Below are positions 1 to 7,388 of a stretch of DNA of 13,628 nucleotides, piece by piece. The translations under genes were made by a program, and so were the position numbers. The DNA lies in the NCBI GenBank assembly GCA_003165095.1, contig PLSH01000227.1, positions 8,018 through 21,645 of the forward strand, read 5' to 3'. This stretch comes from Acidobacteriaceae bacterium. Lineage in GTDB: Bacteria > Acidobacteriota > Terriglobia > Terriglobales > Acidobacteriaceae. Numbering within the stretch: the stretch's first letter is position 1; every line of letters begins with the position of its first letter. The notes under the pieces are model-generated. The model saw only the letters and a program-made list of their open reading frames with translations, ran no database searches and was not told where the DNA came from.

Positions 1-590
1 CCCGGCGTGCTGTCGCCCAGGTTCACCAGGTCCTCCACCGTAGGCGTGCCCCAAATCTCGCCCACTTTCTTGAGAATCTGCGTAGGCTCTTCGCGATCGT
101 ATGCATTCAAAGCCCGCCGCACGGCGTGCAAACCGATCCAGTAGCCCGATCCCTCATCGCCCAGGTGAGAACTCCATCCGCCCGCGCATTCCCGGCTTCC
201 ATCCGGCGCGCGCCCAATCGTGTTCGAGCCGGTCCCGGCGATCTGCAAAATCCCCGGCCCTCCCTGAAAAGCGGCATCCAGGGCGATCACCTCGTCGCCC
301 ACAACCTCGCTTCGCCCCACCCCGAACTCATCGAATACCGCCGTGATCCACTCGTGAATTCCGGGCATGCTGGCGCTTGCCACGCCGCACGATGCCGCGC
401 AAACACCCGTGACTCCCGCCTGCGCATAGACCTGCTTGAGGATAGAGCGCAGATGTTCCTCCGCAGCCTCCTCGCCCACCCGCAGGCGCTTGATCGATCC
501 ATTTTCAGCAAACGCCAATACCCGCCCGCCATCGACGATCGAGGCGCGCGTCCGCGTGCCTCCGCCGTCAATTCCCAGCACTACGCTCAT
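1..590 (-). CDS. BadF/BadG-type sugar kinase, N-acetylglucosamine kinase-like (3' end cut by window edge)
   Basis: An ATP-dependent kinase of the ASKHA fold, most like N-acetylglucosamine kinase, which phosphorylates an (amino)sugar in the cytoplasm. I translated the reverse strand from the window edge; 196 codons are visible of a family length near 300. Seen: the phosphate-1 loop GIDGGGTRTRA (residues 6-16) with D8, a conserved Asp in VVGDE (D99), the second phosphate loop IAGTGSN (117-123), and GWSSHLGDEGSGYWIG (138-153), typical of BadF/BcrAD-type kinases. There is no signal peptide. The ATG at 590 is preceded by GAGGAG, which directly follows the stop of the phosphodiesterase gene (15-base gap), so the two are almost certainly co-transcribed. 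The family fold is secure. GlcNAc or glucosamine as substrate is inferred from family resemblance; activators of 2-hydroxyacyl-CoA dehydratases share the fold but are less likely beside glycosidases. Confidence 0.88.
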   Translation of the reverse strand, partial: MSVVLGIDGGGTRTRASIVDGGRVLAFAENGSIKRLRVGEEAAEEHLRSILKQVYAQAGVTGVCAASCGVASASMPGIHEWITAVFDEFGVGRSEVVGDEVIALDAAFQGGPGILQIAGTGSNTIGRAPDGSRECAGGWSSHLGDEGSGYWIGLHAVRRALNAYDREEPTQILKKVGEIWGTPTVEDLVNLGDSTP

Positions 591-605
591 CTCGTTCAGC
601 TCCTC

Positions 606-1943
606 TTACTTTTCGAGCTCGGTCCCGCCGTCGCGCAGGGTTCCGGACAAAATATTCAGGCTTCCATCGGTCTTTGACGGGCTGAGGCCCAGCATATGAG
701 CAAGCCAGGGATACAGATTCACATTTTCAAACGGCGCAACGGTTTTCCCTACGACTATATCCGGTCCGGCGGCAAAAAAACTCGCCTTCATATCCGGTAT
801 CTTGCGTGGATCGAATCCGTGCATCCCGATGGTGGGAGGCTGATCCGTCTTGCCCGCCTCCGGCGCGTGGGCGCGAATCGCATAAGGGCCTGTGGCAACC
901 ACCACCGGGTCGCCCTCGCGCGCGTTCTGGTCGTACTCGAGGTCCGCTGGAACATTCTTCAGCCGGTACACAAAAAACTGCGGCGAGGCTTCCTTGAGCT
1001 GGTTGTAGACCCGCACGCGGTCCTCTTCAGTGGCGGGATAGAGCAGCGGACCCGCAGTCTCGATTCCTTTCAGATCCGCAAATTGATCGAGCGTGATCCA
1101 TCCCCCTTTGGATTTCACCATGCCGTGATCGCTCACCACCACCAGGTCGATGGGCAGGCCGGTCGCGTCCAGCGCCGCCTTCAGCTTGCCCACCAGTCCG
1201 TCCACCTTGAGCTCGGCGGTTCGCGTCTCCTGGGCGTCAGGGCCAAATTCGTGGCCCTCGTGATCCGGTTCGGAGTAGTAAATGGTGATGAAGTGAGGCC
1301 GTTCCGCTGCCGCCAGGTGAAGCAGCGCCGCAACATCGTCGATGCGCGCCTGCTCGGCCTCCGCGCCGGCTTCGGTCTTCGAGTCGAAGTGCGCATACCA
1401 CGTCGGCCTGAAGCCTGCGATCTCCGCCTCTGACCCCGGCCATAAAAGGCATGCCGTACGCATGCCGTGGCCTTCCGCCAGGCTCCATAATGGAACTCCG
1501 CTGTACCATGTGCCGTCGGTCACCGCCTTCGAATCGTAAATCGCATACCGTGCCTGCCGCGCCGGATCGTAAAAGCCGTTGGCCACCAGCCCATGATGCT
1601 CCGGATAGAGCCCGGTTACGATCGTGAAGTGGTTGGGAAACGTCAGCGATGGATAGCTGGGCAACATCCCATCCGGCGCCCACACGCCCTGTTTGCCCAG
1701 CGCCAGCAGGTGAGCGGCGTGGTCGCGCTTTGCGTAGTCCCAGCGAAATCCATCCAGCGAAACCAGCACCACGTAATGCTGCTGCTCGGCCCACGCCGAG
1801 TTGGGTCCGTGATCGACATGCGTAAGCGGAAGAGCCGGATTGAAGCCCGTTCCCTGCCCCGCCAGCGTGCCTGGAACGCCAGCCAGGCCAAAAGCCAGCA
1901 GCAGCGCGCCAACGGCTAAACGGCCACGGTCGCCAAATCGCAT
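606..1943 (-). CDS. Exported ENPP-type nucleotide pyrophosphatase/phosphodiesterase (alkaline phosphatase superfamily)
   Basis: A 445-residue two-zinc phosphodiesterase of the type I phosphodiesterase/nucleotide pyrophosphatase family, acting outside the cytoplasm. An N-terminal signal peptide (hydrophobic about residues 9-28) precedes the catalytic domain. All expected metal ligands and the nucleophile are present and spaced as in bacterial NPP: D64 (SLDGFR), nucleophile T101 (SLTFPNH), D227 and H231 (SEPDHEGH), D272 and H273 (SDHGM), and H375 (GMHGFD). The C-terminal AAGPDI and NVNLYPWLAHMLGL segments are also typical. Such enzymes split nucleotide pyrophosphates, nucleotide sugars or phosphodiester lipid headgroups; the actual substrate cannot be read here. 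The ATG at 1943 follows a G-rich GGGGGG that can serve as a weak ribosome site. It lies 84 bases after the glycosidase-like gene and 15 bases before the sugar kinase, in the same direction. A phosphoglycan or alkaline phosphatase role is the main alternative. Confidence 0.9.
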   Translation of the reverse strand: MRFGDRGRLAVGALLLAFGLAGVPGTLAGQGTGFNPALPLTHVDHGPNSAWAEQQHYVVLVSLDGFRWDYAKRDHAAHLLALGKQGVWAPDGMLPSYPSLTFPNHFTIVTGLYPEHHGLVANGFYDPARQARYAIYDSKAVTDGTWYSGVPLWSLAEGHGMRTACLLWPGSEAEIAGFRPTWYAHFDSKTEAGAEAEQARIDDVAALLHLAAAERPHFITIYYSEPDHEGHEFGPDAQETRTAELKVDGLVGKLKAALDATGLPIDLVVVSDHGMVKSKGGWITLDQFADLKGIETAGPLLYPATEEDRVRVYNQLKEASPQFFVYRLKNVPADLEYDQNAREGDPVVVATGPYAIRAHAPEAGKTDQPPTIGMHGFDPRKIPDMKASFFAAGPDIVVGKTVAPFENVNLYPWLAHMLGLSPSKTDGSLNILSGTLRDGGTELEK

Positions 1944-2027
1944 CGAAGATCCCCCCGCAACAGCTTATCGCAAGCGAATCAATGCGGGCTCGAAATCAAT
2001 CCCCCCCGGCCGCGAAAGAACGCAAAA

Positions 2028-4247
2028 TCACACCTCGATCGTCACCACCTCGTGATCCACCACCGAGGGCACCGTAATCGTGTGCGCAGAGCCGGAGCGC
2101 TCCACAGAAACCACTTTCCCGGCCACCAGCAACTGCACCTGCCGCACGCTCACCCCCTCGGGCAAATTCAATCGAACCGTCTGCGGACCGACCGGAAAGA
2201 ATCCGCGGTAAGGCCCCTTCATCGTCATCGGATTGGTGAGATTGACCAGGTGGACCGTGATCGATCCGGGATTGCGCCACGCCGTCACATCCAGCAGCCC
2301 GGCTCCCTCCACTTCCACCGCGGGAGTCTCGTTGGTAGCCCACAGAACCGTGTTGCGCAGCATGTGAAGATGATCGGCCGAGAGGACTTCCCAGAAAGTG
2401 CGGTCGATGTCAAAGGGAAAATAAGCCACGCGGCCGCCAGCCTGGCGCAGGTAGAGGCAGGAAATGTCAGTCTTCGCCACGCGCGGATACACCTTCTCCA
2501 TCGGCAGGTCGGGATAGCTCGGAATCAGCGTAAACGGAGTCTCGGCAAACCGCTCCCGCGGCGTCACCTCAAGCCGGTTTGCCCCGTTGATCACTCGCTT
2601 GGCATCTTCAAGACCGGCGAAGAAATTGCTGCGCGGAAGCGCTTCGTGCTCCAGCCGGATGTAGGAATTCAGCATCGGGCCTTCCGATTTGCCCGTCCAA
2701 TCAACGCCGAACAAGTCGGCGAGCGCAAAGTTCTTCCTGCGTGCGCCGGTTGCGTCGTAAAGGCTCGTCTCATGAGTCGCGATCAGGCTGCCGCCGCTGG
2801 CCACAAAGGCCCGCAGTTGATCGCACTGCGCATCGCTGAGCGCCGCAATATTGGGCAGGATGAGCGTCTTGTACGCCGCCAGGTGCGCCGCGTCGAGCAG
2901 CCGGTCGTGCACCATCTCAAATTGAATCCGCGACTCAATCAGCGCCTGGTACCAACCCAGCGCATGGTTCTCCACCCTGGCTTGAACCTGCTCGCCGCCA
3001 TAATTCCACGCCGTCTGCTGCGAATAAACCAGTCCCACCCGCGCAATCGGCTGCTGCTGCGCCAGGTATCTGCGATTCTTTTCCGTCCACACAAAAATAT
3101 CTTCCACTTCGCCCAGCCAGCGCTCGTCGTGCAGCGTTGCTGAGAACTTGCTGCACCACGGCCGCATTCCATTCGCAATTGCGTCCAGCGTCCAGATGCG
3201 GATCTCGGCGCTGCTGGTCACGCTGTCCTTCCACCGGTAGCGCTCTTCCAGGCCAACGCCGAAGAGCCCAATGATCGGCTTGGCGCCCATCGTCGCGCGA
3301 TACTCCTTGGCCGTCTTTCCAATCAGCCACGGCGCGGCCAGCCCGCTGCGCCCCTGCCGGTCTGCCACCAGCATCGGCGCGCGTTGGCTCGCATCGACGG
3401 AATCGATCGAGTTCAGAGCCCCGCTGCCATTGTTCGGAATCACCGCCGATTCCGGATTCACCGCGCGAATCGTCTGGTTCCACAGATCGATCAGGCTCAT
3501 CAGCCGCTGCCGCCGCCACAGTTGCCACGCCTTGTAAGCCGCATCCTGCGCGTTCGTGGTCCGCGGCAGTTCGAGTCCCGTTGCCGCGCGAAAATTCTCC
3601 GTGCAGTGAACGCAATAGCAGATGCCGTTCCCGTCCCAGCGGTTGTGAAACAGCCCGTCGGGACGGTATCGCGTCATGATCTCCTTGTGCACCGCGGTCA
3701 TGAATTCGAAGTTGTACGGGCCGTAAGCGCAGGTCAGCCACATCTCCGGCGAAGACCAGTGCCGCCGCGGATTGCCCTCGGCGTCAACCGCGATCCAGTC
3801 CGGATGAGCCTGCTTCGCATCGTCGTACGTTGCGTGCGGATCGGTTCGGACCAGCACCGACATCCCCAGCTTGCGGCTCCCGGCAATCAGCTCTCCCAGC
3901 ACGTCGCGGCCGTCCAGCCACGCGCTGCGATGGTGAAACGGAATCTCGGTCGGGTAGTAAGCAACGCATCCGCCCCCGCTCAGGCACACGCCCTCAGAGC
4001 GCGTGCGCTTGAAGTAGTCAAGCCAGAATGCGGGATCGTAGTGGGCCGGATCGTCTTCAACCAGCGTGAGTTGAAACCACCGCATCGGCTTTGAGGCCCA
4101 ATCGGGAATTTCAGCCATCGCGCCTGCGCCGGCCTGTTCCCACAGCCTGGCCGGCGTAGCGTGTGCAATGGCTGCGCCGGAACCGGCCGCGGCCGTGGTT
4201 TGCAGAAATTCCCGTCGAGTGAGTGAGAGCGCTGTCATGCCGGCCAT
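2028..4247 (-). CDS. Tat-exported glycosidase-like protein: TIM-barrel region plus GATase-like trimerisation domain
   Basis: A 739-residue protein. Residues 10-15 (TRREFL) and the following hydrophobic stretch to about 31 form a twin-arginine signal. Residues about 55-390 look like a (beta/alpha)8 glycosidase of the hypothetical glycosyl hydrolase 6 / alpha-fucosidase-like or GH42-like kind: a YFKRTRSEGV segment, LVRTDPHATYDDAKQAHPDW, DGLFHNRWDGNGICYCVHC (197-215, with clustered cysteines) and late Trp-rich stretches. Residues about 403-530 match the beta-galactosidase trimerisation (GATase1-like) domain, e.g. LILPNIAALSDAQCDQLRAF and ASGGSLIATHETSLYD. A beta-sandwich-like C-terminal tail follows. 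The acid/base and nucleophile cannot be assigned with confidence, so the sugar cleaved is unknown. It starts 45 bases after the metallophosphoesterase stop. No Shine-Dalgarno precedes the first ATG (4247) or the in-frame ATG at 4238. The 4238 start sits 7 bases behind a TACAAT box and is equally plausible. Confidence 0.8.
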   Translation of the reverse strand: MAGMTALSLTRREFLQTTAAAGSGAAIAHATPARLWEQAGAGAMAEIPDWASKPMRWFQLTLVEDDPAHYDPAFWLDYFKRTRSEGVCLSGGGCVAYYPTEIPFHHRSAWLDGRDVLGELIAGSRKLGMSVLVRTDPHATYDDAKQAHPDWIAVDAEGNPRRHWSSPEMWLTCAYGPYNFEFMTAVHKEIMTRYRPDGLFHNRWDGNGICYCVHCTENFRAATGLELPRTTNAQDAAYKAWQLWRRQRLMSLIDLWNQTIRAVNPESAVIPNNGSGALNSIDSVDASQRAPMLVADRQGRSGLAAPWLIGKTAKEYRATMGAKPIIGLFGVGLEERYRWKDSVTSSAEIRIWTLDAIANGMRPWCSKFSATLHDERWLGEVEDIFVWTEKNRRYLAQQQPIARVGLVYSQQTAWNYGGEQVQARVENHALGWYQALIESRIQFEMVHDRLLDAAHLAAYKTLILPNIAALSDAQCDQLRAFVASGGSLIATHETSLYDATGARRKNFALADLFGVDWTGKSEGPMLNSYIRLEHEALPRSNFFAGLEDAKRVINGANRLEVTPRERFAETPFTLIPSYPDLPMEKVYPRVAKTDISCLYLRQAGGRVAYFPFDIDRTFWEVLSADHLHMLRNTVLWATNETPAVEVEGAGLLDVTAWRNPGSITVHLVNLTNPMTMKGPYRGFFPVGPQTVRLNLPEGVSVRQVQLLVAGKVVSVERSGSAHTITVPSVVDHEVVTIEV

Positions 4248-4251
4248 TGTA
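4246..4251 (-). promoter_or_regulatory. Possible -10 box (TACAAT) for leaderless glycosidase-like transcript
   Basis: TACAAT on the minus strand (5 of 6 to TATAAT) overlaps the first ATG of the glycosidase-like gene and ends 7 bases before the in-frame ATG at 4238. That spacing would put transcription start at or next to the second ATG. No convincing -35 is seen (TTGGCG lies 19 bases away). Weak on its own; listed because the same arrangement recurs in this window. Confidence 0.3.
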
Positions 4252-4292
4252 ATTGTGCGCGCATCGCGTGCGCCAAAAACCGTGTCCGAAAA

Positions 4293-5756
4293 TCAGGGCC
4301 CCGCCGCACACACGCAAGCCCGGTACGAATCGGCGGTATGGTTCGAGAGCGCGCAAACGTACATCGGCCAGAACGGCGTGAGTTCCCGCGAACGGTCGCC
4401 AATAAAATAATTTTGGATGTAGCTCCGGCTTTCGCTCGACTGCGCTCGAGCGTCGGCCTTGAACGCGGCTACCAGCTTCTCTACTGAAGCGCCTGAAAAC
4501 GACGGCTCGCGATAGGCCTCCGCATAGTCGTACTCCTCAGCCCACGTGGTATCCACGCCGGTCTTGTTGCTCGCTGCGTATACGCGATAGTCGGTCATGA
4601 TTGCCGTGTCCGGATCGACCCGCGCAACCGTGAACGATGGATTGTTCCCGTCTATGGGCGAAATCGAGGCCACCATCTTCACGGGAACCGCTCCGTGCCT
4701 CTCGCCCGACCTGCTCGGCTCCAGCAGCCGCAACTCGTCCATGTGCGTATGCGCAAAAATGCCCAGTTGAATCACGTCGCCGAATTCGGCCAGCGCGTCG
4801 GGCAAATCCTCCGCCGACAGAAACATCTGCGGCTCCTTGCCGGCGCAGATGTTCGTCCCTTTCGCGGCCGTTGAGTAAGGATTGACCCCCGGAGGAATGT
4901 GCGCCATTACCCAGACTTTCTCCTTGTTCCGGCGCGCGCTGTCCAGTTGTTTTTCGAGCCATGCAATCTGCGCCGCGGCCGCCGCGGGATCGGGCTTGCC
5001 TGAACACGTCGAATACTTGCTTCCCATGAAAAGATCGTCCAGCACCAAAAGCCGCGTATGCCGCATGGGCGCCGGCAGCGAGGCGCTGAAATAGCCGCCG
5101 GCCGCGAACGTCTTCTGCGCTTCCCGCCGCTCTCCGGCCTTGAAATCCGCGGCCATGATCCTGCCGGCCTCCGCCAGGAATTTGCTGTTCGCGTCCAGCT
5201 GATAATCGCCGCAATCGGTGTCGTTGTTGCCCAGCGCCGCATACACCGGCACGCCGGGAAACGCGCCCCGCAGCGAATCGGCCACATACTCCAGCGTCTT
5301 TTCAACAAATGCCGTGTAGTCGTCCGGTGTCGATTGCGGAAGGAGCGTGCGGTATTTGCAAGCGAATGAATGCGCGATCAAGTCGCCGCTGACGGTGATG
5401 AATTTTGCGCCTGATGCATCGCTCCGCATCGCTCCGAGACTCGATGTAAGCAGCGGGTAAGACGTGTCCGTGCCGCGCGCGTGGCAAGTCTGCTGGAGCG
5501 ACGCGAAGCGCTGCTCGCGATCCGCCGATGCCGAACCGGCAAAAATCGCATCCCATCCGCTGGCCGGCGCTGCTGCCAGTTGCGCCGCCTTGGCCGGATC
5601 CCAGAATGGCTCAAAGTGGATGTCGCTCACCATGAGTACAGGCACGACCGCGTTGCCCGCCGGCGCCGATTGCGCCAGGCAGTGCGAAACCAGAAAAATC
5701 AGAATGCATGTTCCTGCAAAGCTTCGCAAAACCTTGTCGCTCCCATTCCAATTCAT
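4293..5756 (-). CDS. Exported metallophosphoesterase, acid-sphingomyelinase-like phosphodiesterase
   Basis: A 487-residue calcineurin-like phosphoesterase with a signal peptide (hydrophobic about residues 11-29, then AQSAPAG), so exported. The metal-binding blocks come in the family order: SDIHFEP with D45 and H47, SGDLIAH with D125, GNND with N178, MAHIPPG with H286, and FAHTHMDEL with H336 and H338. This pattern and the length resemble acid sphingomyelinase-like phosphodiesterases, which cleave phosphodiesters of lipids or nucleotides; the substrate here is inferred only. The Cys-containing tail (MYVCALSN, RACVCA) may form disulfides. The open frame runs on to 5975, but I chose the ATG at 5756. 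GGGGAG lies 5 bases before it, the signal peptide begins there, and a longer start would run into the divergent GH27 gene. It is first in a minus-strand series with the glycosidase, ENPP phosphodiesterase and sugar kinase. Confidence 0.87.
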   Translation of the reverse strand: MNWNGSDKVLRSFAGTCILIFLVSHCLAQSAPAGNAVVPVLMVSDIHFEPFWDPAKAAQLAAAPASGWDAIFAGSASADREQRFASLQQTCHARGTDTSYPLLTSSLGAMRSDASGAKFITVSGDLIAHSFACKYRTLLPQSTPDDYTAFVEKTLEYVADSLRGAFPGVPVYAALGNNDTDCGDYQLDANSKFLAEAGRIMAADFKAGERREAQKTFAAGGYFSASLPAPMRHTRLLVLDDLFMGSKYSTCSGKPDPAAAAAQIAWLEKQLDSARRNKEKVWVMAHIPPGVNPYSTAAKGTNICAGKEPQMFLSAEDLPDALAEFGDVIQLGIFAHTHMDELRLLEPSRSGERHGAVPVKMVASISPIDGNNPSFTVARVDPDTAIMTDYRVYAASNKTGVDTTWAEEYDYAEAYREPSFSGASVEKLVAAFKADARAQSSESRSYIQNYFIGDRSRELTPFWPMYVCALSNHTADSYRACVCAAGP

Positions 5757-5761
5757 GTCAG

Positions 5762-5767
5762 CTCCCC
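5762..5767 (-). promoter_or_regulatory. Shine-Dalgarno that fixes the metallophosphoesterase start
   Basis: GGGGAG on the minus strand, 5 bases before ATG 5756. It favours this start over the two closely spaced upstream in-frame ATGs and over the long extension to 5975. Confidence 0.7.
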
Positions 5768-5805
5768 GCATTCGCATCGCAATTGATTCTTCCGGCAGTG
5801 AGTAG

Positions 5806-5838
5806 GATAAACCGACCCCCTCCCGCCCTGCGTTTATC
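5806..5838. promoter_or_regulatory. Inverted repeat GATAAAC-N19-GTTTATC between divergent genes
   Basis: Perfect 7-bp arms at 5806-5812 and 5832-5838 are separated by a C-rich 19-base spacer, in the 150-base region between the metallophosphoesterase (minus) and GH27 (plus) genes. The arm centres are 26 bp apart, between two and three helical turns. Position and symmetry suit a shared operator; no regulator gene is in the window. Regulation is inferred. Confidence 0.4.
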
Positions 5839-5863
5839 GCGGGATGAACCAGCGCCAATCCAC
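5834..5863 (-). other. Possible 9-codon leader ORF upstream of metallophosphoesterase
   Basis: GTG at 5863 opens nine codons reading (M)DWRWFIPR, then TAA inside the right arm of the inverted repeat. GAGGAGG lies 5 bases before the GTG, the strongest ribosome site in this intergenic region. It is out of frame with the gene about 80 bases downstream. It could be a leader peptide or simply chance; whether it is transcribed is unknown. Confidence 0.2.
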
Positions 5864-5893
5864 GCTGACCTCCTCGGAACCCCTTGAATGTGG

Positions 5894-5899
5894 TATACG
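5894..5899 (+). promoter_or_regulatory. Possible -10 box (TATACG) for leaderless GH27 transcript
   Basis: TATACG ends 7 bases before the GH27 ATG at 5907, so transcription would begin at or next to the start codon. No Shine-Dalgarno precedes this ATG. No clear -35 hexamer is seen at 16-18 bases. Confidence 0.35.
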
Positions 5900-5906
5900 T
5901 TTCCAC

Positions 5907-7295
5907 ATGATTCCTCGCCGGTCTTTTTTCTCTGCTGTTCTCGCCATTGCCGTTTCCGCCGCAGCCCTCACCCATGCGCAGTCCCTCGCCCCCACCCCGC
6001 CCATGGGGTGGAACAGTTGGGATGCCTATGGCCTCACCATCGATGAGGATCAGTTCAAGGCCAACGCCGCCGTGCTCGCCGGAATCCAGCAGTTTGGCTG
6101 GAAGTATGCCGTCATCGACGAGGGATGGTACATGGCCAAACCCTCCGGCCAGACCGTCGAGGACAGGCAGTACTTGTGGAACCAGAACGGGATCCTGATT
6201 CCGGTCTCAAGCCGGTTTCCCTCCTCGGCGGACGGCGCGGGATTCAGGCCCCTGGCCGACTGGGTTCACGCCCAGAGGCTGAAATTCGGCATTCATATTG
6301 TGCGCGGCATCCCACGCCAGGTGGTCAAGGCCAATCTGCCCATCGCAGGCGGCAGATTCACCGCCTCCGACGCCGCCGATCTCACCAGCCCCTGCCCCTG
6401 GGACCAGGGCAACTGGGGCGTCAAGGACAACCCGGCCGGCCAGGCCTATTACGACTCCATGCTCAAGCTCTACGCCGGCTGGGGCATCGACTTCATCAAG
6501 GTGGACTGCATCGCCGACCGGCCCTACCGCCCCACCGAGATCCGCCAGATTGCCGAGGCTATCCGCAAGACCGGACGCCCCATCGTGCTCAGCCTCTCTC
6601 CGGGGCCAACAGGCCTGGAGCACGCCGCCGAAGTGGCAAAATACGCGCAGATGTGGCGCATCGCCGACGACCACTGGGACGGCTGGACCTTCACCCACAA
6701 GCCGGGCGATGGAGAGTATCCTTTCGGCATCCGCGATGCCTTCGACCGCCTGGCAAAGTGGTTTGTGTACACCGGCCCCGGTAGCTGGCCCGATGAGGAC
6801 ATGCTGCCCATCGGCTGGCTGGGACCAAATCCCGGCATGGGCCAGGCGCGCCAGTCGCGCGAAACGCCCGATGAGGAGCGTACCGAGTTGACTCTGTGGG
6901 CCATCACCCGGTCTCCGCTGATTCTGGGCGCAAACCTCACGCGTCTCGACGATTTCACCCGCTCGCTCATCACCAACCAGACCGTCCTCTTCATGAACCA
7001 GAACGTCACCTACAGCCGGCCCGTGGACTCGGCTGCCCTCGGAGCCGGCTTTGAAAACGCCCGCGTATGGAGAGCGTCGATCGATGAGCCCGGCGCCAGA
7101 GGCTACGCGGAGTACTTCGGCTTCTTCAACCTCGACGACAAGCCCGTTACCCTGCGCACTACATGGAAACAACTGGGCCTGGACGGCCAAAAACATTCCG
7201 CCCAGAATGTCTGGAGCGATACAACCACCAAAGACTCGAAGGAAATCGGCGTAACCCTGCCGCCGCACGGCAGCGCCCTGTTTGAGGTGCGATAA
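5907..7295 (+). CDS. Exported GH27 glycosidase (alpha-galactosidase or beta-L-arabinopyranosidase)
   Basis: A 462-residue retaining glycoside hydrolase, exported by a signal peptide (MIPRRSFFSAVLAIA..., cleavage likely near THAQ, residues 22-25). Seen: PPMGWNSWDAY (31-41) opening the barrel; YAVIDEGW (67-74), the galactose-pocket strand; the nucleophile D200 in DFIKVDC (195-201); the acid/base D255 in RIADDHW (251-257); and the GSWPDEDML and TRSPLILGANL blocks (292-300, 334-344) typical of GH27. A beta-sandwich C-domain follows about residue 365. In classical enzymes the pocket strand reads IDDCW; here it reads IDEGW. From memory, Glu at this place marks beta-L-arabinopyranosidases of GH27, so galactose may not be the preferred sugar. 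The frame is open from 5844, but the ATG at 5907 is where the signal peptide begins. It is divergent from the phosphodiesterase/glycosidase series and may share its substrate. Confidence 0.9.
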   Translation: MIPRRSFFSAVLAIAVSAAALTHAQSLAPTPPMGWNSWDAYGLTIDEDQFKANAAVLAGIQQFGWKYAVIDEGWYMAKPSGQTVEDRQYLWNQNGILIPVSSRFPSSADGAGFRPLADWVHAQRLKFGIHIVRGIPRQVVKANLPIAGGRFTASDAADLTSPCPWDQGNWGVKDNPAGQAYYDSMLKLYAGWGIDFIKVDCIADRPYRPTEIRQIAEAIRKTGRPIVLSLSPGPTGLEHAAEVAKYAQMWRIADDHWDGWTFTHKPGDGEYPFGIRDAFDRLAKWFVYTGPGSWPDEDMLPIGWLGPNPGMGQARQSRETPDEERTELTLWAITRSPLILGANLTRLDDFTRSLITNQTVLFMNQNVTYSRPVDSAALGAGFENARVWRASIDEPGARGYAEYFGFFNLDDKPVTLRTTWKQLGLDGQKHSAQNVWSDTTTKDSKEIGVTLPPHGSALFEVR

Positions 7296-7374
7296 GCGCC
7301 GAATGATTCCCCATCCCGATCACTTGTGCGAAACTGGATAGTCCGCGAGATCGTCGGCCGCTGTGGCGCTCTCC

Positions 7375-7380
7375 GGAGGG
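7375..7380 (+). promoter_or_regulatory. Shine-Dalgarno that fixes the proline dehydrogenase start
   Basis: GGAGGG, 8 bases before ATG 7389. It selects this start over the open frame that begins at 7326. Confidence 0.75.
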
Positions 7381-7388
7381 ATCGTCCC

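Noticed and set aside
2052..3143. 363-residue open frame antisense to the glycosidase-like gene
   Set aside because: Composition is Arg/His-rich with no recognisable motif; it is explained by the coding strand.
5757..5975. N-terminal extension of the metallophosphoesterase (open frame to 5975, 560 residues)
   Set aside because: It lacks a ribosome site, buries the signal peptide, and overlaps the divergent GH27 gene start. ATG 5756 has GGGGAG and a proper signal peptide.
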